From assembly GCF_949628215.1 (NCBI RefSeq), contig NC_134278.1:110457277-110521276 (forward strand): a stretch of DNA of 64,000 nucleotides, in the 5' to 3' direction. Of this stretch, positions 22,061 through 35,800 are shown piece by piece. This DNA is from Phalacrocorax aristotelis (taxonomy: Eukaryota > Chordata > Aves > Suliformes > Phalacrocoracidae). The position numbers were made by a program, and so were the translations under genes. The stretch's first letter is position 1. Each line of letters starts with the position of its first letter. The notes beneath the pieces are model-generated. The model was not told where the DNA came from and did no database searches. It worked only from the letters and a program-made list of their open reading frames with translations.

Positions 22061-22400
22061 CCTCGGTGAATATTAAACATCATTGTCTTACAAATGAGTA
22101 GAAACCGCTACCGTCAGAATAATAATAAACCATTTCTTGAAACCCTAAGTCTCTTATAGCGGGGTCATTAGCGGCGACGAAGCTCTTAGCTCTAAAATCG
22201 GATTCCTCCCGCCTCCGACTTCCCCGTGTCCTGATGTCCTGAAACTGTCCGTCCTGTTTGTAATCTTTGTTCTGCTATTAGCGATACATTAGGCATTGAT
22301 CCCCACAAGAATGGTCCCGGATGAATTACTCCTGCAAGGACTCTTCCCCGAAAAAGAGTATCTTGGCGCCGCTCCTGTCCTTCCGATGATCAAGTTTTCT
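22061..22400. promoter_or_regulatory. Candidate conserved noncoding element
   Basis: Low-repeat sequence with AATATTAAACATCATTGTC (FOX/SOX-like), AATAATAATAAACC, GGTCATTAGCGG, GCTATTAGCGATACATTAGGC and TCTTTGTTCTG. The repeated TTAGCG/TAGCG element and closely spaced ATTA cores suggest a dense homeodomain-responsive enhancer. Confidence 0.4.
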
Positions 22401-22423
22401 CCTTGATTGGAAATTGTAATTTT

Positions 22424-22468
22424 GGGGTGGGGGGTGGGGGTGGGGAGACGGGGGACGGGGGACAAGGG
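22424..22468 (+). other. Potential G-quadruplex tract
   Basis: Successive G-runs of four to six separated by T, AGAC or AC. It is a predicted quadruplex-forming sequence on the + strand. Confidence 0.6.
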
Positions 22469-24107
22469 ACTTTGTCACTGAGTCTGGGTCAGAGAAGGAA
22501 GCTAGCCCATGCTCCCTTGCCAAGAGTTTTCCCTTCGGCCAGTGACTTTGCCCTATGTCAGTGAAGTCGCTAAGACCTGTTTTTATCTGCAGGTCCAGAG
22601 CAACTGTTGAAGAAGTCTTGATTTTTACACCTCTCTGATGCAGCTGTGAATGAGTCAGTCGCTCACTCCGAGAACTACCGTGTATCAGAGGGGAAACAGT
22701 TCACTGCAGATAAATAGGGATCGCGTACTAGCTTCCCGAGCTGCATTGTTCAGACTTACACTTACTTCTCTCACAAAATCAAGGCACTCCTCGGACTCAT
22801 GCAACGTCCTAGCGTTACGTCCCGAGAAGGGAGAGAAAAGTCCGGAGAACTGAAGGTGACAGGTTGGAAAATGCAGGCAGGAAACAAACACCCCTCCAAA
22901 ATAAAAACCTTCTCACCAAAATAAAGCACCAAATAAACCACAAATCTATATGTAATCAATACTGATCTGGAACCAATCTGTTCCTCCCCGGCTGCGTGCA
23001 GATCCCAGGGCTGCAAGTGCTTGTGATTAGAGAGTAGGAGGGTCATTTTCTAACAAGGGTGCTCACTGTATCTGAGCTCCAAATTATCCAGAGAGGACAG
23101 ATGGCCCTTCTGATCTTATAATGAGAACAGGGAGTGATTATCAGTCTGAACCAAAAAATGATGCTTTGCTGACATATTTTCACCGTTCTGAAATCTGTGC
23201 TTGCACTTACGCTTCGCTTCATATCCCTCTTCGTTTAATTTAGGCATCGTTTGGGATTTCGGAGAGCTGTGTGAAATCCGTTTATTTACCTCTTTGCGTC
23301 TCTGCCTCTCTCCCCATGTATCTATCTAGGACATCTACAGACACAAAACAAAGGAAAGCAAAAGGTCACGTCACAGGAACTCTTGAGCCAAATCACGCTT
23401 GGCAAAATATTTATATATAAATATATTTGCCAATAATTAAGAAGCCCAGCTGCCTCCCGGATGCCTAGATTTTATGTTTGCTTCTTGGCAGTTTTCTGGA
23501 GCTGTTGCATTCCATCTTTGCAATTACTGCGATGCGCAGTCAGTCAGCCCAGACCCGAGCTCCCTTTTGAAAAAAATTTTTACTCCTGTGTGAATACATG
23601 TTTGGGTTTTGTATTCACGCTGTAGCTATTTTCTTGCAGGGAGTAGAATCCCCTTTGGAGGAGAAATACAGTCATGATGGCCGGGTAAATGTAAAGGGAG
23701 ATATTCCTTTCATTTGCAGATTGCTGCGACTTTTCAGCCCGAAAGCAGTGTCAGTTCACCTCTATCCAGCACAGAGAGCGTTAGGGAGAAGGAGGCCCAG
23801 GGAAGTTTCCCAAATATCTCTGGTGACTGGCAGGAGTCAGACCTCCACCCCTCTCTCCAAGTTCCTCAGAGGTGAGCTTGCAATTGCAAAGAAGTTTGGT
23901 CAGTACAAACAAATTAAATCGGGGAACTGTTCAGCGGTTACACAGTCATTTCACTCTCTTATTTACACTGTAATATTGCATTACCCTCTAATTGTCACAT
24001 ATACTTTTCACTCTCCAAATATGAAAGACAAATATTAAATCCATTTAACGTTGTACCACTTACCAGGCTGACCGGCTGGGCAGAGAAAGCACTTTCAGCG
24101 TGTTCTT
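22469..24107. promoter_or_regulatory. Right end of the SIX3-side element-rich zone
   Basis: Mostly non-repetitive sequence with scattered motif-rich pieces (about 23140-23290, 23390-23640, 23890-24040). One is an 18-bp AT-only palindrome (within 23408-23428) followed by CCAATAATTAAG (about 23430-23441). CpG islands are absent. It is the last stretch before the CTCF-like site and before the change to repeat-bearing, element-poor DNA. Confidence 0.3.
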
Positions 24108-24122
24108 GCTGCCATCTACTGG
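24108..24122 (-). promoter_or_regulatory. CTCF core site, minus orientation
   Basis: GCTGCCATCTACTGG on the + strand is the reverse complement of a perfect match to the 15-bp CTCF core CCASYAGRKGGCRSY. The core has eight fixed and seven twofold positions, so about 0.015 perfect hits are expected by chance in 64 kb on both strands. In the convention where loop anchors face each other, a minus site pairs with plus sites to its left, toward SIX3. The core contains no CpG, so methylation should not block it directly. Confidence 0.75.
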
Positions 24123-27100
24123 TCCCACAGCTCTGAGCGAGCTCTTCATCCCTGAAACTTTTCTCTATTTTCACATCCGAGAAGAAAAAGCATATGGCAA
24201 GCATGGGGAATACTGCTAAATAGGAAAAGCCGTGATGATGTTGCCAGTGGCACTGGGAGGTCGCCACGCCTTTTGTTTTAAGCAGAGGGAATAACTCCTC
24301 TTTTCTTCACTGGAGCTGTCCTCTCTGCTTGGAAATAAGTACATGCTTGTATCTTTGCAGACTCCAGCTCTAGATGTAAGGTGATGTTATACAAGCATGG
24401 GAGTTATTCCGTATTTTTGGAGCTAAGAGATTCTGATAATATATTATTTGAAAAACAACCATTTGTTTTCAAGGGAAAAATTTAGATATCCTGTCTCATT
24501 ATCGTTGTTGTATTTAAAGGCAGCTATTGCCAAAGTTTTCCCTACTCCCTTTTCCCTTGTCAGTACCTATCTGAATTCCACCCCCTAACTGTGGCGGAAG
24601 GTGTGTGCCATACTACATAAGTAAAAGCGGTGTGGCTTCATCTGTATTTTGTCAACACTTTCTCTAGAAAAAAGTTTGTTTTCATAGCAGAAGCATTTTC
24701 CCTGAGGTATCATTTAATGTTATTGTCTGTTTATTTCCAAATGACTGCTGATTTGAAATAATGACACCATCTAGTAATTTTATCCCATGAAACACACACC
24801 ATATACATAAACAACTTAAAGAAATGTGTGATTAGGAGAAATAGATGGAGTAATACCTACCACTTCTGCCTGAAGATTGCCTGAGCCAGATCCACCAAGG
24901 GCATAACTGTCATCTGACTACCAAGGCTTGATCTAAGTCTCTCATGTTCCTATGATTCCTCCAGTAAAGCCTCCACAACACAGACACTGCAGAGACTCAT
25001 GGTAAAGCAACTGTGTTCCGAGGGCATCAAGAAGCTTTGGGTCTTGGGCCCAGAAGATACCTCAGGTCAAGCATCCCTTTCCAGAGCCCACCTGCAGGGC
25101 CTCACTCAGTAGGCACTCATTTATCCTCTTGGAAACACTGCCACCTTTTTTCTTTTCTTTTGGAATGTGAGCAACTTGGGTATTGATTCTTACTCCAAAT
25201 CAGGCAGATTATAACCACAGTTAACCATAGAAAACCTTTCTTCTTCCATGTGACAGAAGTCCAACTTAAGGAAAGGATTTCTAAGAGCATCAACTGGATG
25301 GGCCGCATCCCTCTAGAGAAGTGACTTAGGTAAGTCCTAATGCCTTTAATGCCTTAGGTTTTATATTTTGGAGATAGGTTTCTGAGGCAGCCTTTCTGAG
25401 TTGCCTTAGCTCTCTATTCGTGATTCTGCCTGACTAGTTTAGCCATCCCCTGGCTCCATACCACAGCTTCTGGGGCACCTGCCCTTTGGTACCAGGGATC
25501 TCCACATAACCGAGTTTAAGAACCCAAAGTTTAAAACTCCACTTGGCAGGAGAACAACAGCAATGCAAGTGATGCAATGCTGACAGCTTAAGTTGCCCAT
25601 GCCTTATTATGAATAGCCAAAATTGAACATCTTGTTCTCCATGCAAAGAAACTGAGACTCAGACAGGAAACACCATACCTACCATCATACAGCTTATCAA
25701 GGAATAAAGCCCCAACCTGCAGATTCCCATCTGGCCTCAACTTCTTTACTATCTGACAGAGCACACAGGTCTTCTTGAGGATATGCAAGAATTATAATGT
25801 GCTTTTTGAAATTGTAGATTTTTAAAGTAAGACCAAAGACATTCACAATATGTCATGAAAAATGCATGCCCTGGCGAACCCCTCCCGCCCTCCCCTATGC
25901 ACTCTGCCTGGTTTGACAAACGGCTTCAATGAGATCCGAGCAGAGGAGTGGTGTGGTGTGAGGTACCAATCTGCAGAAGGCGGCCTTCACAAACCTGGCA
26001 GAAGGGTGTACCCATCTCTCCAAGATCTCTCAGTGTCACTCCATCTTTAAGTGCTGCTTGTTTCTGATTAAGCAATACAGTGCTAGTCAGTCATACCTGT
26101 AGGAAGCAGACATGGCAGCTTTTGGCTCCAAAGTGACTAGCTGGCTGCCCTGGGAAGCTACCTGATACCTGCTCTTCTTTTGGTTGAGTTTGGTCTCAGT
26201 TTGTCTGAGTTTGAATGTCCACAGAGATTCTGCCTCGGTATATATGAACAACATCATCATATTAAACAGAACATTATATTAAAAAATATTTAGTAGGACT
26301 GCTGAAAAACAGCGGAACATATTTGTTGTACATTCTGCTTTGCCAGAGAGATATCCACATGACAGCTATGGTCCTTGATCACTTGTTTTTTAATCTGATA
26401 GCCACTTTTGCTTACACTTGCAAAATGCACTGCAACATAGTGCTGTAACGCAGCATATACTAGCTGTGCTCGTTTAACCTGTGTGCTGCTCTAAAATACC
26501 TGTGCCTCCTAGGTTGAACAGATGGTCATAGAAGATGTTACATGATATCTCTGGTTAAATGACTCTTTGCACATGAGAAAGCTATTTTTGAGCAGTACAG
26601 CATATGATCATATGGTTCCTCTGTGACTGAGATGCAAGCGTGCAAAGAACACAGCTGAGGCACGTTCTCGGCTCGAGATAGGGTTGTTAAGAAAGGTTTG
26701 TGCCATTTTGCACGTTCCGAATGATTCAGAAATCATGGCAATGGGCTTTATGCTGAGGCTGTTGGCTAGCTTTCATTAAATAAGAGATTATTTTTATTCA
26801 GTGGAACCTCCCAGAATCTTGTATAAGTGAAGAAATCATGAGGGATCCTGAAAAGCCCAGTGGAAAAAATTGTATTATTGTTGTTTTAAATAACGTTCAG
26901 CATATGACACCGCGAAACATAATGGGTAGCATGAACATCTTGCTGCACCACTAATTCCTATTAATACAGGTCTCTTCCCCGAGACGGTTTGCAGTACTTC
27001 TTGTACTACCATGTTAGCGGTACTCTGAAGTCAATAGAAGATGCCTACTGTTCAACACAATTAGCAGATTTCAAAACTGAGGGGTTTTGTTCTATGGAAA

Positions 27101-30100
27101 TAGTAATATTTCAACCTTTTCTTTCAGGACAATAAAAAGGCAAAATTCTGAAATTTTAGATACTCAGGAATATCTACATGAACTACCAAAATTTTCCATT
27201 TCAGTAAGGCTGGAACATTCCATGCTGGATTTCTTTTGACTTAATAATTTCAATTTTTCTACTCTATTAATCTAAATTATGAAACCAAAGGGAATCATTT
27301 CAACAACTTAGAAATGAAATGTTCCATTGTTCTTTGCTAAGTATATTCACAGAATTTTCAGCAACTAGGATTGAAATTGACAAATTAGAACATTTTTAAC
27401 CAGCTCTAATTATCAGATAATAAAGTGGCTAGATGGATTGGAGACTGACTGCTCTGCAAAGTAATCATTTACACTGAAACTGATCACTCTTATTATTATG
27501 ATTTATGTGCTAACATATGTGTATGAATTATGAAACAAGGGAACTTGCATTTAGTTTAAATAGTATTCAGAGCAGAACCATTGAAATATTGAGACCTTAA
27601 TAACACCTTAAGCATTCCTACAGTCAGACAAAGCACAATGGGATGAATAGGATTTATTTTTCTTATTTTGTTTTGAGAAGAGGAAAACAATATCCTGTTT
27701 ACAGTCTAACAATATTCTTTGGTCTTTAAAACTACCCTGAGGATAGATGAGGAGGAGAAGCTTTGCCATACACCTTCACAGATAAATTGCAAACCCTATT
27801 CCTGCTACTAAACATCTGTTTGGGAATGACTCAGGCTTCCCACGTGGATCTGGCCTACTCAGTGTTTGCCTGGCCGTCTTGTTCCAGAAATGACATGGCT
27901 AAACAGCACATCCTAAAGAATCACCTGTTTCAGAATCAAGTCCCTAAATCCCTTGTGGAGCTGTGTACCCTGATGCATAGTTGCTCAAGTGCCTGAAAAC
28001 ATTTATTTTTCCTCTAAATTATATTAGTAGAATTTTAAACACTTTTCAGTCTGTTCACCTGACCTACATCTGGTGAACTACGTTCCTTTTTGATTTTTCA
28101 TTGGTTGTGCCAAAGGGAAGCATAAAAGGAAGCCTAGCTTTCATAGGGGACCAAAGCATCTCTGTGCTAAATTTGACGCTGCAGACTGGATAGATATATT
28201 CTGAATGAATGCCAGCCTTTTACCCCTGTGATGTGCACTTTCAGAAAATGCTCCTTGGCCCATCTTCCCTTCAAATATATTGAAGTGACATCTTTTCTGG
28301 CCTCCACTGGCTTCTGGTTGGACTAATTTGGTCTTAACAATTGTAAGTGGTGTAGGAAATATTGTGCATTTTAGAACTGAAGTTTTGACATGGTACAAGT
28401 TAGACGTTGTTGAACAACCTGGATAATCATGTGTTTTATGGCTTTCAGATGTTCTTGCTGCAGCATGAGGGTCCATAAATATTTAGAACAGGGAGTCAAT
28501 GGCCCATTTATGCCTATTTTATGTAGCATTGTTTTTCTTTATTGAAGTTTGCTATTTCATGTACAACAGCAGCATTTTAGCTTTCAATTAAGAAATTTTT
28601 TTTTTTCTACAGAGTTTCTTGTAACACAGAAGCATTGAGATGATCAGAAGATGAATCCTATTTTAACACTCACAAACTGGAAGATATCAACAGAGATTAG
28701 CTGGAGAAAAATAAGGAAATAATCTATGACAGTGTTGAGAATGACTCCCAGAATTTTAAATACTTGTTAAAGGCTTTGCTGTATTTCACTTCAATAAACA
28801 TCATGCTCCAGTTACTACTTGAAACCACAGGGGCATTATCCTGTGCAGCACTTATCAATATTTTAACATGTGAAAGTCAAATGATGTTGAAACATTGAAC
28901 TATATTTCCATCTGTGCAAGCTAAAATGGTACAAATGCATCCTGTGTAATGGAATACTACATCCCCAGTTACTTTCTTAGAAGTGATACCTGATTCCTCT
29001 GTATTTTCTATAGTTGTTCATCCTGCTCTGATGGTGCCCAAAGGAACAGTGTCTTTTAAAATTAAAGTTTATAGCATTTAAGGAGTTTTATCCCAACCTG
29101 CTTTAAATCCAGAGAAAACAAATGCTTGGAACATGATATTAAAATTGGTAACTAATTTTCAGTTGCCCTTGCCTTGGTGCTAATCCTTTCTGTGCATATG
29201 CATTTTGTGTGGAGATGGATATTGGTACCAAAACAAAGAACCTGACAGTGGCTAGAGCAGAAATGTTGGGAGCTTGTGGCCACTGGAAAAATGGTCATCA
29301 TTGTCTATGCACTGCTTAGTGGGTAATAACAGAAGAGGATTGATTGCATGTCCCACCACATGACAGGAAGCAGCAGAAGAAGGAAGTCGCTGCCAAGGAT
29401 CAAACATTTCAGTGGGGTTTCTCTGAAACCTCTGGGAAGACAGTCCCAGCCACAGACCTGCAATGTGACTTCCATATGCTGTGGCCCCCTGCATCAGGCA
29501 CAACTGGATGGCCTATCATATATTAGACCAGTTACCTGGGTTTTGCCCCATAAGGTCATGAACCAGAAGAAGGATCACTGCATTTGCGCTGCACTGCAAA
29601 TGGGTGCGACATAGGTGTGATGAGAGTGTGAGACCCATGACAAATGTTAACTGTACTGCTCACTGTGTCACTTGAAAGTCTGTACGCAAGCAAGATGTTC
29701 TTTTACCAGCAAACCGTCACAGATTAGCATGATTGGTATTCCTTCCCTGAACTAGTCTCCTGTTGCTTATGTTATTGTTGACAGTAGGGACCTTCCTTCC
29801 ATCTGGTCACTGTATTCCTTTTCTTGGCTTTTCTTGTTGTTTTTTTTTTTTTTTCTTTTGTTTGTTTGTTTCACGTTCTCCTTGTTTCTTCTGACTTTCC
29901 TACTTGAGGCCTTGGCTTATATCCTCATGTCAACAAACCATTTACTTCCTTATTTCTTTGAGCTATCTGCAGCTTTAAGTCTCCATGGTCGCATGTCTAA
30001 ATCTCTTGTATGATCTCCTTTCTAACAAAGCTTGGGCTGCTGCCTTTTGCTACTGCTTATAAAGCAATTTTTATAAAAAAGGTTTGATGGCTACCAAATC

Positions 30101-32320
30101 TGCTTAATTATGAAGTTTGCTTCAATCAATTCTCTCCAGCTTTTTTGGGGCTGCTCATTTAGTTATCATGTTTCTCTGTGTAGTTGTAGTCCTACCAGGC
30201 TAGAGCATCAAGCAAAGCAGACTTTTGGTTCTCCTGCCCATCTTTTCTGTGCTAATGGGAGAGTGAATTGTTATATTCCAGCATCGCAGGACTGGATTCT
30301 CTTCCCACCTGATCTCATGCCTTCCTCCAGGTATTCAGGTAGGCCAGTGAGTCAACCAGAGAGGCAAGGTAAACAGAAACCAGGCAGCTGTAGTTACTTC
30401 ACCACGTCCCTTCATATGGCTATTAGCTGTAGTTACTTCACCACGTCCCTTCATATGGCTATTGCTCCTTTCAGTCTCACCCGGAGATAAGCAGTTACAC
30501 AGGCTACCTGATGCATGAGGATTCTCTCTCTTTGTACACTCATACAGTGTCATATGGCAATGAGATCTGTGCCCTGCTCTCCAGTAAAGGTCAGCTCTCC
30601 AGAATGCCAGTCATGGATGTGTCCAGTGAGAAAACTTCTCACTTTTCTTGGGTTTCCCAACTTCGCACACTAGCCTTAAACTGATTTCATTGAATATAGC
30701 CAAACATCTGTCACATTTTTTCAGGGCTTTGCTGGCTCTGCTTTATATTTTTCATTTGTTTTGGGAGTATATCTACTAGCAGCCTATTATTGTTGTTTAG
30801 CAGTGTTTCTGGGAATGGATTTCAGAGGGCTTCCCAAACATCTAGAATTGACTTGATCCATTAGCCCGTAAGCGACTGTAAGTGCACCCAGTAGAAGGGG
30901 TGCAATCATTTGGTCGATATGTTTCTTCTACAGTGTGTCCATCTAGAGTACCTTCAGAGCTGGTAAAGTTATACAGCAGATACTGCTGCCTTCATCAGAA
31001 GACCAATCCTAGACTAGATCCCCACTCCCATGGGATAATCATGGTGCTGGAATATAACATGAGTCTTTTTGCAATGCTCCACTTTTCCCAGGAGTTCTTA
31101 TAGGCTGAACTTTTCCCCTTTTTGCTTTCCATTGGATCCTGACATCTGCATTTTCCATTTGTCCGTCTGCCTGGCTTCCTATTTGCCTTTAACTAGAGTG
31201 CTTGGACAGTGCTCTTCTCTGTCATTACTGTGACCCTTTTCCAGACAGTTCAGCTGCTCTCACTGCTTGGATTAATTGCTTCAGGTTTGTGTCTCTTTAC
31301 ATTTTTTTCTATAAGCTGCAACAGAGTCCCAGGCAACACACTCACGGTGGTGATAAAACACAGCAGTGACTGGGCATGAGACAACATCTTGAGAACTCTA
31401 TAAAGGCTCATGTGGCTACCAGGACCCACCAGGGGAAATTGTTCTATTGTTGACGGTTCAGCCGGCAACACTGGAATGGAGACACTAGGCCTTTGTGAAA
31501 GATTTTGGTTTTTCAAACTCTCGCACAGATTACCAGTAGATAAATCCCAAAAGACCAGATGAAGCATTTACGCTTCCAAGAAGATAACTGAGGTTAAGTG
31601 TAGAGAGCACAAGGCTTTCTGAGAAGGAACCCTGGCCTGGGATTTGTCATCTACATGATTAAGACAATGCTAGCTCACCAGTGAAGTCAGTCCTTGATCA
31701 GCTTTTGATTGTAAATGGTAAATAAGTTATTTTAGCCACGATTGGAGTAGAGCTATAGCACCTGGACAACCGCTCCTTGGTGTCTGCAATGAAGCCAGGT
31801 GCAGAGGTAAATAATGCCAAGTGAGGTGTGTGACGCTGATGTCAAATGTTCCATGTTTGAGGCCCAGGTGACCCTGGCTTCTGTCAGTTCTTTGGCCCCC
31901 AAGTGATCTTACCCACAAATTTACAAATGGACGCCAGTTATCCTCTCTATTAAGTAAGCGCTAAAAGTACTTGTTGGCCATTATAACCTATCCCAATGAT
32001 CACGCAGTATTTCAGATGGGCTTTTGCACCTTTTCTTCCCAAAGAGATGATAAAAAGATCTTCACATTCTCATATAATTATCCCTAATGCCCAGCTTGCT
32101 ATTCAAACTCTGCTCCTACTTTCACGCTTTTGCAAAATTTTTGATCTGGAAATCCAGCATTGTTAGAAGTGTGAGTCCCCCCATACAGGTGTTTTTAGTG
32201 TACTTAGTGTGCTAGGTGTCTATGTTTGCCTGCTCAGGATGTTCCTCTCCTTGATGTGAATCGCCATAGACTGACAAATGTCACGCTGCTTTGGGTACTA
32301 CAAGTAAGGTAATTCTGCCC
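24123..32320. other. Gene-free, CpG-poor interval
   Basis: No gene, RNA gene or complete transposon is recognised. Composition is uniformly moderate-AT and almost free of CpG. A T-run with (GTTT)n lies at 29840-29871 and a perfect 39-bp tandem duplication at 30386-30463. One low-repeat piece (about 26670-26840, with CATTTTGCACG and ATTCAGAAATCATGG) could be conserved. Open frames are all under about 130 codons and match nothing I recognise. Confidence 0.5.
30386..30463. repeat. Perfect 39-bp tandem duplication
   Basis: Two identical, directly adjacent 39-bp units (30386-30424 and 30425-30463), each starting AGCTGTAGTTAC and ending ATGGCTATT. With no differences between copies the event is either recent or an assembly artefact. 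Confidence 0.9.
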
Positions 32321-32845
32321 TGAGACAGCAGATGAGATTCAATGTAAATAAATGTGAAGTGATGCATATGGAGAAATAACAGTCCATATAAGGTGATGGC
32401 CTAAATCTACAGCATATATTTGCCATGAATCTTGTGTGTTGTTTTGAGCCCCTCATCTCTAAAAGGATATGGCAAATATGGAAAAGGTTCAGAGGATGGT
32501 CAAGTGTATGGAATAGTACTGTATGAGAAATAAAGGTGGAAGATTAAAAGCAAACAAAAGAAAGTATTTCTTTACACAACATGTCTGGAAACTGTAGGAG
32601 TGCTTTGTTGCAGGATGCTGTGAATAGCAAAAGCTGACCTTGAATCAGGAAGACACAGGGAAAATTAACAGGAGAGAAGGCCATCCATCAAGGACCACTA
32701 AATACAAGTTATTTTGGATCTGGAAGTCCCTGGGCAGCAAGCTGTTAGAAGGTGGTTATGTGAGTTTGCTCTCTCTTAGAGACAGGTTGGTGAGCTGGAT
32801 GGATCTTTGCTCTGATTCACTATGGCCACTTTTAGCATTTATGTT
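32321..32845 (+). mobile_element. Ancient CR1/L3-like LINE remnant, 3' part
   Basis: Several blocks resemble, in order, the 3' part of the old amniote CR1/L3-type LINE family common in turtles and crocodilians. They are AAATGTGAAGTGATGCAT (about 32349-32366), GAAAAGGTTCAGAGGATGG (about 32480-32498), GCAAACAAAAGAAAGTATTT (about 32550-32569) and the terminal GCTGGATGGATCTTTG...TATGGCC (about 32795-32826). Internal segments are missing and many substitutions are visible, so it is an old, dead, 5'-truncated copy. Family assignment is from memory of the consensus, without a search. Confidence 0.65.
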
Positions 32846-35800
32846 AGAAGACTCTGTATGTCTAAATAAATTGAGAGCTGTCTGGTGGCTAATCTTCCAT
32901 TCTAGTTTTCTGGCCAGAAGTGGAAAACCGTATTTGAGCCCCTTCCATTTGAACCTGGCAGCTGGACCAGGCTTTTCCGTTTGTGCCTGGAGTCATGAGC
33001 AGCAAAACACATATTCAATCTACGGCACAGACTCTGCTCTAAAAGATTTGGGTTTGTGCCAACAAGGAACAAAAACACATTTTAAAATTTTTAGTGCTGC
33101 TGCAAAAGGAATGATGCCTTGAAGTGCATGTTGCTTCCCAATGCCTCCTCTGACAATCTCTCCTGCAAATATGTTTTTCCCAAGTTCAGATGGAGAAAAG
33201 ATCCAAAGCCTTTCCTTCATTTCCCTCTCTGCTACAGAAACTGCTTTTGAAAAGGTAGGTGGCTGCTTTGTCAGCCATTCTGGAGTTATTAGGATGGGCT
33301 TCGGGACCAAAAACAAAGCAGAATGTTATGGAGTTTCTATACAATTGGATGTCACTTAGTTTGGCAAGATCATCCTGCACCTGGAAAGGTAGGCAATAAA
33401 ACTGCAACCTGTTTTCTACCTAACATATGGTATCTAACCCCACTGGAGGCTTGCACTTGGCAAGCAAAAACACTGCAAATTTGATTTAGGCACATATTCA
33501 ATAGTAGTCATATGGTTTCCACACGCTCTGCTTTGGAGACAGGCCAGTGTGCACAAACGAGGGGATATATAATACCAGTAGTATGGAATTCTCTTCCTCT
33601 TTTCAGCTTTTGCTAAAAATTAGGTGTCTTTGTTAGGGAACACAAACCATTCCTGCTGGCAAAATAAACCCCAAAACCCTGGCCTTCCATTCATCTTCCC
33701 TGCATGTATAAAACAAGTTATGAGGTCTAAAGGATCACAAAAAGGACAGAAAAATACATTCATACGCTGTCATCTTTATTCATGTTTTGTTCACTATTCA
33801 CTTCATTATTTATCTCAATAAATGTTATCTGAAGTTCAGAGGTATGTACGAATCCTGAAGCAATGGCAGCTGTAAGGAGCTGGCCTCTTTGAAAATAAGC
33901 TGTGTCAGACATCCGTGTTCAAGTTTTCTCTGCCTTAGTTTACCTACCTAAAAAGAGGAAAGCTGTATCTGCCAACTGACTTGGCTTTTGCATTGTGGGA
34001 TTAAGCTGGTGATTGGAAAAATGTTTTGAAGTTCCTGTCTGAAAGACATTGTGTATTTGTGAGGTGTTATGGTGTTTAAACAACGAGTGATAACATACAA
34101 GTTCAACTTGTTCATTGCACTATGTAAAAGCAGTGCATTAACCTTTTGGATCGAACCACAGTTTCAGCTTGGGATGGATTAGACATCTCTCTAAATGCAT
34201 TAATACATGCAAACATAACCAGACTGATGAATCTATTTACTCAGGAAATAAGCTGCCATGGTGTCATTGTCAGCAGGAGCCAGAAAGCAAGGACTGTGTC
34301 AGGGCATGGGTCAAGACAGCGGTTACAGCTACTGTTGAACAATTCAACAGCTTGGCACTTCCTCCTCCTCTGCTGTCTGAAGGCAAATGATTACCTGAGA
34401 TAGGAACTGGAGCATTCAGGCAATGCCGTATTTCACTCTATTTCATGTGTGCCTTACTGCCAAGAGCTCCAAATAGCACGTACCTTTCTTCTATCATTGA
34501 GTTTGGAAGTTTCATCTGTTTAATTGCTGCACTTGAATCCAGGGGTCTTCACCAGAGTGACAAAAGAGTTGTTAATAAGCTGGCCAAGATTTGGCCACGA
34601 ACATTTTGAAGAATATTTGTGAGCTGTTTGGACACAAGACAGCTCCTGTGAATTCATACACTAAAAATCTTGACAGTATTTAGGATCTGGGATTCTGGGC
34701 ACACTAAGAACTAATTCACCAGCTGTGAAAAACCTTCAGAGGTGTCCAGCTGTGTGCAGACATGTGGCTACTGAGTGTTCAGGTGGAACAACTGTCCTGG
34801 GGTCTGTGTGTTGCAGAAAAAGTGCAATATCAATGTAAGCACTCACTCATTGAACATTGAACCTAATCCATTTGCTAGAACTGGACCCCGTCTCAATCAC
34901 AACACGTTACTGAGGTCTGATAAAGATGTCAATGTTCAGGTAGTTTTGTTCAAATAGCAGGTTGGCATGGAGGTGTAAGGCCTCAAGGTACCGAGGATTT
35001 CTTTGTGTTCTGGTGAGATTTCAGATGTAGCCCTGTCACTACCTAAGCTGAGTATTTGTTACTGCACCTCCTTAAGGTTAATATCCTTGTTGCCACATTG
35101 CTGAAGTGGAAGGAAGCACACGGTCCATAAAGCAAAATTTTAGATTTGGGATTATGAAGTAAAGTTGTTAAATCACATTTGGGAACGGATGTTAAGCTTG
35201 ATTTACAGGGTAGGCTGGTCACCTGTTGGTCCTGGCATCATCTGATGTCATGTGACCACACTTTTATCACAGGTTGGCCCCTATTACAAGAGAAAAGATG
35301 AAAAGAAATCCTAACGAGTCTCTGAAATGTAAACTCTTTCATATTTTAAGTTGGAAGGAAGGGAGAGGTGAAGAAGGACAGCTCCTTGTATTCAGGAGAG
35401 CCTCCCTGTCTGACAGCACTCAAGCTTGAGACTATTCCCAGTGTAGCAATGAGGCTACCATCAACAGAGTGGCTCTGAACATGTCACTGCAGGGTGCCAA
35501 GGCAGATGGGTTCTTCCAGACCAGCCACTGCGTCCTGTTACGTTAACAGACCTGTAAAAGGAACAAGGTGTACAGGAGCTGTGTAATCCCCAGGGCTCAG
35601 GTGGATACCAGGGAAGAACAATCTGGCTTTCTGATGGAAACTAGCTCCAGGGACTGATGGTGTCTTCCTTGGCTCACACGATGAGGGGATTCTCCTCAAA
35701 AGCCAAATCCATGCCTCTTTTAATACACATTATATTGATTCTGGCCACTTTACCTAACCTGCATGTTCTGGGAGGTGGAGGCGAAACTCTTTCCACAACA

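Noticed and set aside
30386-30463. CRISPR-like direct repeats
   Set aside because: Two directly adjacent copies with no spacer, in a vertebrate genome; it is a tandem duplication.
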